Source: Ornithodoros turicata
Taxonomy: Eukaryota > Arthropoda > Arachnida > Ixodida > Argasidae
Length of the DNA: 64,000 bases
Assembly: GCF_037126465.1 (NCBI RefSeq)
Contig: NC_088203.1
Location: 96,410,668 to 96,474,667 of the forward strand
Direction of reading: 5' to 3'
The notes beneath the pieces are model-generated. The model saw only the letters and a program-made list of their open reading frames with translations, was not told where the DNA came from and searched no databases. The translations under genes and the position numbers were made by a program. This document shows, piece by piece, positions 1-9,500 of this stretch (within the stretch, counting starts at the first letter, position 1; each line of letters opens with the position of its first letter).

Positions 1-27
1 AAAGTTGTGGGCCTCTAGACTGCTCCT

Positions 28-976
28 TTAAAAGTTACTGCAGTTAAATTTTTTTATGCTTGAGTATGCTTGAGTGAGTGCCTACAGGCCAGCAGCCCGA
101 GTGCAAATTTTTGCGTGCAGGAGCAACGCTCTGTGATATAAAAAATGGCGAACCTGCTCTCTCTCGCAGTTTGGTTCCAACTTTGACGCGTGATTTCCCT
201 GGCTGTAGATAATCCTCACTACCATATATGGTATCACTTCACTCAGCTCTTAATGCTCTTTCATCTGACATATATATTGTGCGTATACCCCCTACAGGCA
301 TCTGCTGAAACAGGCAAATATTAAGGTATATTTCGAAATAACAAGGATTTTGAGCGTCCGTTTCTGGAAAAGGCCCCCTTTTATTTCATTTATATTTTGC
401 CAGGACATGGCCCGATGTTAGACCTTTCATCTTACGTAAAAAAATTCTGCTTCAAAAGGCGTACACTGGCGATTAGCGCGTTAAAACGCGGCCCTAGTCT
501 GCGTGCGTACGTGTCTGAGCCCGGCTGCGTTTTAACGCACTAATTGGTAGTGTACGCATTTTGAAGCAGAATTATTTTACGTAAGATGAAAGGTCTAACA
601 TCGGGCCATGTCCTGGCAAAATATAAATGAAATAAAAAGGGGCCTTTTCGAGAAACGAACGATCAAAATCCTTGTTTTTTCGAAATATACTTTAACATTT
701 GCCTGTTTCAGCCGATACCTGTAGGGGGTATACGCGCGATATGTATATCAGATGAAAGAGCATTAAAAGCTGAGTGAAGTGATACCAAATATGGTAGTGA
801 GGAATATCTACAGCCAGAGAAATCACGCGTCGAATTTGGAACCACACTGCGCGAGAGAGCATGTTCGCCATTTTTTATATCACAGAGCGTTGCTCTTGAG
901 CGTCAAAATTTGCGCTTGGACTGCTGGCCTGTAGGCGTACTCAAGCATAAAAAATTTCACTGCAGTAACTTTTAAG
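28..976. repeat. Foldback element: long near-perfect palindrome
   Basis: Two arms of about 450 bp are inverted copies of each other around a centre near position 507. The outer ends read AAAGTTACTGCAGT at about 32 and ACTGCAGTAACTTT at about 960; inner landmarks such as TTCTGCTTCAAAA (about 446) and TTTTGAAGCAGAA (about 560) pair as well. No reading frame of note lies inside. This is the structure of a foldback or very long terminal-inverted-repeat element; no transposase is present and the superfamily cannot be read. Confidence 0.85.
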
Positions 977-1704
977 ACTCGGTAGATATACGCGTGCGAA
1001 CACGGCAAAACTGAAACACTCGAATTCAGGGCCGGATTCTTGATTTTTTTGTGCGAAAGCTATTTCGTAGAAATCATTCATCTTAACGCTGTTTGTCATC
1101 ATGTACAATGAGCTTCTAAATATAAAAAAAAATGAAAATACAGGAGGTCGATGGGACCTCCCTGCCTGAACTGACGTGAAACCGGCCACAAGTTGGTGTC
1201 ACAGAATTTTGGATTTGCTGCAGCAGAAAACCAGGGGGCCTTACACATACGACTAGTGTCTCGTTTGAGTGCATCCCAGTCTCAAATTTTTTATTCGATT
1301 TGACAGCTGAATCGAATACACAACTATTGTATTCGATATTAGAAAATTTTGAATATTTGCACAGCCCAATTATAGGGTTATTATTTTTGCTTTCTATCCA
1401 GACAGCCACCAACAGTTAGAGTGCATACATTGGTCAAACACGCATTCCTTGAAACTTAGTGACGATCATCGTGTTACTCCTCCTCACCTTCAAATGTCCT
1501 TTGTCTGCTTTATTGTTGCACTCGGATAACATCTGCGTGTGTACAAATTACTACTATAAATAGTGCACGTTATACATGCTGCAACCTGATACGCGATTGG
1601 AAGTCTGGAATAAATTGGATTTAACCACAAATGGGGCTAAACTGATTCTGGAGGGAACAATCGGGCGGAATCGTGTTTAACCCGACGAAGTCCGATCCTA
1701 GTTA
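977..1704. other. Stretch with no recognisable gene
   Basis: I see no coding signature, inverted repeat or element end here; short open frames show no conserved motif. Confidence 0.5.
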
Positions 1705-3236
1705 CAGTAAAACCCTGTTAAACCTTACCTGGCAGGAACGTGGAAAGACTGTGTAGTTACAAAGTTGTACTCCGGCATTACCGAAACTACGATACGAGCA
1801 CCTACCTTCGTACGAGAGAGAGGGGAACCCCAAATCAGCGGTGTGCCTTTTAAAGAAAAAAAACTCAACAGCACTTTCACCGAGATGGTCAGAAATCCGT
1901 AAACCTTTGCTCGTCTGTACACTGACCTCGTGGAGGGAACTGCAACTTCAAAGTCCTTCAAACCAGGAGCTAGCTGCTCCGTCACTCCTTTCTTCCACGC
2001 TCCAGATACCACAGACTGTTGTCAAGGGCAAACCTTCTTCGAAGTGCTGCCTTCTCTGCTCCTCACTCAATAGCTCGAATTAATTCCAGCTTCTCCTTTC
2101 CACCAAAAAGAAAAAGGTGCCTCACGTGTTGCCTCGGCATAGTGTGACCTCCTCGCATATTACAATATAGCCCTGTTAGCTGCCCCCTTTTCTTGCTTCT
2201 GGTGGACGTGCCATCATAGGCTAGGCTGTGGAAGGAATTTTCTGGGCAGAACCACATGCACTACCCCGTGACTGTGCAGAATGGCCACGTGTTTGAGTTG
2301 CTTCCTGGTTGGCGCCCCTGCTTTTCTCTGTGACTGGGTTCACTGATTGGATTATCTCGGGGAGATCAGGAATGACGTCAGACAGGCCGGCGACTTCGCG
2401 CTCACGCTTCACAGAATGTGAAAATGCTACGCATTATCCGACCGGTATGCAAAACAAATACAACAAACACAAACAAACAAAACAAAAACAAATGCCACTG
2501 CAGTTCAAGCAGCCATGATACATTAAGCTTTATAGTAATTTTTACCCGAGGGTCCAATTTAAGCATAGAAATCTTAAGGAGTATGCTAGATGGAAACCTC
2601 CGAAACTGGGACGTACAGGCTAGGGTAGCGCCATATTGGATCAGCTCCTGTTTCCGTGGCACATGCAAAAAGAGAATCCAGCAAGCATACACCAAACCAA
2701 ACTTAACACCAAACCAAACATAATGCCATGTTTATGGAACAGTAAAACACAGCTGACCTAATCCATGAAACCCTAAGATTTGATCAAAAGAAAAAGAAGA
2801 AAGAAACAGACACGAAGAAACGCACACTACACGGACACCACATGGGGACGCCATCCCCACCGCTGCCCCACTATGGTGGCCTATAGCCCCGCTGCTTCGA
2901 CCAGCCCGACCAGCCTTGGCTACATGCCTGGATAGGGGTGGACAGTGACAAAATCCGTAGCTAACGGAAGCAACGGAACAAGTGTTGCAAAAGTTATCGG
3001 AATTGTGCCTGCTTTCACGGGCTAAAAATACATGATGTTCCCGCGGCTGATTCAATATGGCTGACTCCGAGCGCATACATTGAGAGAGGGAGGAGCCCCG
3101 TTCAAGTTCTTTGCTCTCCTCCGATCCTCCTCCCTGCCTTTCCTTCTAGCCTCTCTCTGTAAGATTTCTATGAATTTAAGTACTGTTAAACCGGAACTAC
3201 GGCGTAGGTTAGGTACGGTTTAACGAGGTTTTACTG
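1705..3236. mobile_element. Non-autonomous pogo/Tigger-type DNA transposon
   Basis: The ends are inverted repeats: CAGTAAAACCCTGTTAAACC at 1705 and, on the opposite strand from 3236, CAGTAAAACCTCGTTAAACC. Each end is flanked by TA (1703-1704 and 3237-3238), the target duplication of Tc1/mariner-pogo elements. The 1.5-kb interior shows no transposase motif, so this is an internally rearranged or non-autonomous copy. Confidence 0.8.
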
Positions 3237-3286
3237 TACACGTAAATTGACTTGTTTATTGACGGGGGGTTGACGGGTTTCAACAG

Positions 3287-3454
3287 AGACCTGTGCTCGG
3301 CTTTTGGTCCAACCATGCTGCCCCTGGTGGAAAACGACGCCATCACCGAGCTGCTTGCCCAAGGCCGCCGCTCCAAGACAACCAAGTCTAAGACACTGGC
3401 CTCCTGGGCCACCAAAGAGATCAAGAAGCTGCGCGGAGGGGCACCCTCGTCGTG
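3287..3454 (+). CDS. Orphan candidate exon of an unrecognised gene
   Basis: A 168-bp stretch has strongly coding-like third positions (mostly C or G), an acceptor (TTTCAACAG ending at 3286) and a perfect donor (GTAAGT at 3455). Entered in phase 2 and left in phase 2, it encodes 56 residues with a basic central part ([12 protein letters not shown]) and ends before SSW. It lies only 50 bp beyond the Tigger element. I found no partner exon on this strand within the window, and the exchange-factor gene occupies the other strand to the right. It may be an internal exon whose neighbours lie to the left, or the remnant of a gene. No family recognised. Confidence 0.35.
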
Positions 3455-4255
3455 GTAAGTGAGCCGAGACAGAACTCATTCCGGTAGCTTGTCCGACTAA
3501 AGCAAGCCACCTCTGCTGCTCTCCAGATGATCCCCACCCCCAAGGAGATGCGATGGACTGACCAAAGCGTTGCTACAGCGTTGCAGCAACACACACACCC
3601 CCATTTCGTGGATGCCCCTCGGATGTAGGACTTGAAAGTGGCAGAGCGAAGTGCGCCGATGGCTGCGTGTGCTGTTTCTGGTTCCGCCATTTTGTTTTCG
3701 TACAGTTCCCTGACGTATTGCCTTGATTTTTTTTTTTCTTTTTGCAAGATGGATGAATACGAAAAAAAAAAGAAGAAAAATTGTTGCTGAAAAAAATTAT
3801 AATCACGTGTTTCGAAAAAAAGTTTATAGGGAAGCAGTTTTGTCTCGGCATGTTGTGCTCTAGATTTATTAGTATTTTTAAGTATCGATAAGAAGCAAAT
3901 TTTGGGGTGGGGGTTAAAGTGGGGTGGGGAGAGGGTGATAAAAAAAAGGGAAGTGCCTTAGGTGACAAATGGCACAAACTCCAATTGGGGGGGAGCAAGA
4001 GGATTGTGCTCCTGCAGCTCATGGAAGGGAGGGGGGGAGAATTTTACTTGTACAGTCGGAACGAGGGGGGGGGGGCGTCATAGGGCAGGGAAGGCCCATC
4101 TCCCATCTTGCAAATAAATTGTTAAGCGTGCCATCTACCTCCTGTGTTATTCTGGTCGAGTTTCCAGGCCGGGCACTCGAGATGCACAGAACAGAAAATG
4201 GGCTGTCTGCGAAGCAGTTAGAAACATCTGTTTTTCAATTGCCTCTTCTAATAAA
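3455..4255. other. Region between orphan exon and exchange-factor gene
   Basis: Low-complexity runs (A/G-rich near 3730-3790, G runs near 3900-4080) and no recognisable coding exon. Confidence 0.5.
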
Positions 4256-4261
4256 TTTATT
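4256..4261 (-). promoter_or_regulatory. Polyadenylation signal AATAAA of the exchange-factor gene
   Basis: TTTATT on the plus strand reads AATAAA on the minus strand, 50 bp downstream of the stop codon at 4311-4313. Confidence 0.6.
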
Positions 4262-4310
4262 TCTATCAATGTACAAGGAAATACAGTATACAGGGTTATG
4301 TTACACCTGG

Positions 4311-6513
4311 TCATCCCTGGATGGGAGGTGATGAAATCTGTGGTTGTGAGTTCTTCAGCACTTTGCACCCGTTAGATGGAAAGCGGTCCACTCCGTGAAT
4401 CATGATGTTAGCCAGGGCATTCCTTCTTCGTCTCCAGGAGCCGAGATCCTTTGCGTGGTAGCGCAGGTGCTTTAGCCATTCTCTCGTCTCTATGCTGCTC
4501 TCAGCCTGTCAAAGAAATGGTTCATGATGGAGACACGCAGTATTGAGTTAAGCCCACTGGTAAGCAACGACCCCATGCTTCATCAGTAGTGAGAGAAAAA
4601 GCTTGTGCAGCTTGAAACGAATACGAGTCTTTTATGCGGGGCTTCTTGTCAATACTACACATACTTCAACTCGAGATGTGACGAACCCAGAATTATCAGT
4701 ATCCAAGGAAGGTTCTAAAGAATCTTATGAATCTCGAGCCTTTAGAATCCTCCTCTTAAAAAAGTGTTGAAAAAGCCAGGAAAAAAAACTTCTTTTATTA
4801 TGGAAAGTGTTTTGAAGCTGAATTTGATATGTTTCTTTAATGAGAAACAAATTAAGTAATAGTTCACTTTCAGGAGAAAACATATCCATATACTACTTCT
4901 TAAATGTAGTTTATGTAGCCATGTTCATCGACTACAGGAAATACATAAGCTCTGAAGTCTGAATTGTTTCCAGAGAAACAATCAACAGCGAAACCATGTT
5001 GCTTTTAAACTGGTAATGTAATGTTTCCTGCCTGAACTGTTTCTGTCCAGAGCAATGTAAACAAAAAGCTAGACAGCTAAAAATTTTAAATTAATGGGTC
5101 TGGGGCCCGCCGGCCAATTAGGCTTTCGGTGGACTCCGGAGGCGCCAATTTAAAAAGAAACAAACGTGGTTGGTGGATTCGAAAGATTAGATTCGCCGTT
5201 TTGGGCACTGGGATTCGGATTCCCAAATCTCGAATCTCTGCCAAGGATTAGCGGATTCGGATGACCCATCCCTAACTTCAACTGTACTACCCTCTTGTCT
5301 GTGCTGGGTCACGTGACAGTCACCTACCGAACACTGCTGCCAGGAATCCAGCGGTTTTAGCCGCTTTGATCACACTAGGGGCATCGCTGTCTCTCATGTT
5401 TGGGTCTCGTCGTCTGCTAACCCATGTGAACTTCTATGTGCATGCCAATGCAGGCCCTCACCACCCTCACAGTGCGGATGTGGCAACACCGCAACCCGTG
5501 TGTTGGGCAACCCGTTCGTTGGGCAACCCGTTCCCCGGTTATATCGAGGCTGAGCGAAAAAGTGCTAGCTGGGAAATTCCTGGCGTTTGCAAAATCGCCA
5601 CACGAATATGAGAGATTGCTGCTCTTTGACCAAGCGAACATGACTGCTTGGGATCTGGCAAAAAAACTTGCCATGAAATGACCACCCAAATTTGCCATAA
5701 GTTATGCAGATTTGACATTAGCATAACAAAAGGCCACCAGTAAAACGGCAGGTAAACGATAAGTTATGTGGTGACGTAGTAACTGCCCGGTTACAACATG
5801 TAGGATTTTCCGTTCTGTTTATGGTATGGTACGGGGAGCATCCCAGTAAAGGCTGCAGAGGGATGTTTGCTGTGGTTGGTAATTCTGCTGGGTAAGTGGT
5901 GCTCTACACCCTTCCCTCTCCTGTACCACCATGATCTTTCCCCTCACCCTTTCAACATCAGCTCCCCACCCCTGGATCCTACTTTGGAGTTCATACGACA
6001 TTCAGTTTGGCATGGACAGCTTTCATCGTCGTGAGAGGAGTCCGTTTTGATTCAGAGTTGCTTACCTTAAACAGAAATCCCTCCCGGGATGTGTACTCTT
6101 GAATTTCAAAACAGTCCTTCCATTCGGGATCACAGCTGATGATGCAGCCGCCTAGGTACAGCGGGTCCTGAAGAAGATCATGTAATCAGTGCGTGCCCAG
6201 TATAAAGTTTTTTGTTTTTTTTTTTGCGTACCCTAGGAAGGATGAACCTTCCAGCTTTTTCTTTGGCAAGCACGAGGGCACCATCGCGAATACCGGTGTT
6301 CCTCGGGAAGAGGAGGGAATTGTCGTGGGCCAGGTCGGGTCTGTAGTTTGAGTTGGGTCGGCCCAGTACGGCTAGGAGTGCGTGTAGCAGCGTGCAGCGG
6401 CTGGGTCCACCGGATCCTGCTCGGCCTCCGGCTTCCACAGGGCAGAGCAGGAGACGACCAGCCATTACGAAGCGGGTTTCTTCGCGGCTCCACCGAAGTA
6501 GGTCTAGCGCCGC
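4311..6513 (-). CDS. PH-domain exon group of the exchange factor
   Basis: Exons 6513-6232 (94 residues), 6167-6066 (34 residues) and 4505-4311 (64 residues and stop). The first carries strands such as TRFVMAGRLLLCPVE and a region ending NSLLFPRN; the second begins DPLYLGGCIISC and ends REGFLFK; the third holds the closing helix (ETREWLKHLRYHAKDLG) and a short tail with stop TGA at 4311-4313. The 64-bp intron at 6168-6231 is clean; the 1.56-kb intron at 4506-6065 contains a hAT MITE. Confidence 0.85.
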
Positions 6514-9500
6514 CTGAAGTGTACAATGTAAAGAACGTGGATCTGCACTATGGACCACTATCAGGACGTGCACTATGCCAAACCATAATTCTCTTTGCTG
6601 ACAAATGGGATCATGCTTCTAGGTAATGCCGACGGCAGAGGTCCCCCACAGTTTAGGGAGCCTGGTTTTAGAGAAGGGGTTACACTATAGCGAATTACGT
6701 TTTATCGAACTACATTTTAGAGAACACCGTCCAAGTTTTGCTTTCGGTTTCAGCATCTAGCGATCGAACCAGCAGTCAATGTTTGACGTTATGTCTTTGC
6801 GCGTTTGTCATGGATTTAATTTGCACTAGCCCTGGTACAAGAGTGCCGATATTTCGTGGAGAATGCGTGCCTCCTTCATGTTACAGTTCAAAAATTGGGC
6901 GGCGAGGTTCGTTCAGCATTTATTTCGAACGATGTGCAATGGCGCGCATGACTCTCGTACTCATTTCGTTTCGTCTACTGAATAGGCGACGTAGCGCATC
7001 ATCACTTTTCCTCATGACCAGCCTTTGACTCTGTACTTCCACGCCGTGCAGCAAGGACTCAGGTGCGACCACGAGGGCGTATTAACTTGCTCATATACCA
7101 CGACGAAACATTGCCTTTGAAATTATTCCTTTCTATGTATGCAGGGTGATTCATTTTAATAGGTATAGATTTCTAAAAATAGACGCGTGTGATTTTGCCA
7201 CGCGCGACTGATGTATTCCTAGCTAAGGGGCTACAATGGGAGTCCCAAATTAAGCTTCGGGATGGAAGCCTTAATTAGTTCTCACTAATTACGAAAATAT
7301 GTATGTGTTATATCAAACCTCTCCGCAGATAACGCTAGAAAACGTATCCGAATTTCCTCACTTTTTATTTTCATTTTGAGTTGCTCCTGTGCGGCGCGCC
7401 TTTCTAATTAGGGCTTCGGTTCGGAAGCTTTAATTTTGCCTGGATGGATGATTGCCCGGAATTTACAGATGGAAATACAAAAAAGCGCGCCAAAATTGAA
7501 GAGTAATCACTCTCTATGTGTACTGTTTTTGTATACCATTTCATTCTGCAAACAATTGCTGGAGCTCCTTGAAAGAGCGACTACCAGATTACAAGTTGTG
7601 AAATGAACATCCCTTCCGTCCCTGCCAAAAAGGAAAAAGAAAAAAAATCGGCTGGTAGACCTTAACACGTGTCAAAACCAAATCCCTCAGCGAACGTCGA
7701 AAAGTGGGGGCTTCATGGGCGTACCGAGAGGGGGGCAAGGGTGGCCATTGCCCCCCCCCCCCCCCTGGAGCTCCAAGGTCGCTTTGTTCACAAGTTGTAT
7801 TATTCGGTCATTATTAACAAGTAATTATTATTCTCAAATGTCATAATAGGAACCTCTGGACATCCGCAACGTCCGCCTCCAACAAAAGAGGTGGTGGTGC
7901 ATGCTCCCCCCATCCCCCGCTGGAAGCACTTTGCCCCCCCCCCCCCCGGACAAATCCTGGGAATGCCCATGATGCTTCCAGTATTATTGCGCATAATTAG
8001 GGGTGAGACCAGATTCGGCTATACCCGCGCGTTCTATGATTTGCGGGTAGAAATTCGATGTCGCTGAGGGTTGGGAGTAAAATGCGGCTGTGCACGCAAT
8101 GCGTCTGCGGGTAGTGCGGATAAGCCCGCATTACTCGCATTCACAAAACTAACCTTCTGACCGGGGCAAAGGTACCGACAGTTCTACTGCTGTGCAGCAC
8201 GTGTCAGCACTGAGATCAGATCTTAGGCCATTTACAAGTTATTTCAGTGCTCCTATGTCTCACAGTTGATGAGCAAATACTTATTGGGACATTACGTTTC
8301 TCTTTGATTGGCAGTTTTCCGACACATGCTATAAACTTACAAGGACACAGTGCCCGGTGTAAACGACAACATACCTTCCTCAATCGAACGCTTCCAACGC
8401 TGCCACCGTTGCCGTTCGAAATCCGTCTTGCTGATAAACTTGAGATTCGGCGCCACAACGTCGCGGATCCTCCGGCACGTGTTAACTGCAACGGCACCGT
8501 TGCTGCTCCCGGAGCTCCCATTTCAGCACCGCGGTGTCTTACCTGGTTTATACGGTCCAGGTGATTCTCCACCTTGAGTTGGGCTTCGCGTAACGCATCT
8601 CTGTCCATGTGACCCAAGGGCGTCACTTTGTGCAAGCGGCTCAGCAACAGCGGGTACCTAGACGTAGATCACGCGACGTCAGGTGCTGCCCTCGAGTTTC
8701 CCGGTCGCGTACTTACTTAGTTACTCTCTGCACGGGGACCATGAGGAAGGCCGCGAGGTTCATTCTGCGTAACAGCGCGTTCTCCATCTGTGATACCCTC
8801 AGGAATATCCTTAGTAGTTCTTTATCTTTCTCGTGGGCGCTGAGGCAGACTGATGCAGCCGCCTGACCAGCGCAGTATATTTCGAAAGCTTTGAGGAACG
8901 AAGCCATGGAGTTCAAGAACAGTTGACCTATCGGCACTGTGTTGTAATCCTGAAACCGAATCACGCCATGAGCACATTTGTATTCGGACGCTGAAAATAG
9001 TCGACAGCACCTGGTCTCCTCTTTGGGTAGCTGCGTCTAACGCGTTCTGGAGGTTGCCGGTGAACTCCTCGTTGATTGCTATAAGTTCGTCCAAGTTCAG
9101 GAACACTTCTGCTAGCTGTGCTTTGCTCAGTAATCCGGCTGTCTCTATGGGCCTGTACAGTTCCTGCGCCACGAAAAAAGGTCATTGCCATACGCCGTAC
9201 AGTTATCGTGTGACGCAGATCGCACCTCCTTAACGATCCGCAGGTCGTCGCCATACTTCGCTTCCGTCTGCACGATCTCCGTAATGATCTCGCGACGTTC
9301 CGTGCGGTTCTTTTCACATTCGAGGCAGACTTGTTCTCCATTAACCTGCGAAATGATTGATCCATATCAGGGCTCATCTTCCTCGGACACTTGACGACTA
9401 CATTCACGGTGAAGCCCTTCCCACGTGCGTTCGCTTTCCCAGAGCCTCTTAGCAAGGCGTCATGTCGATGCGAGTTTAATAGAGAACGAGGTAGCGGGGA

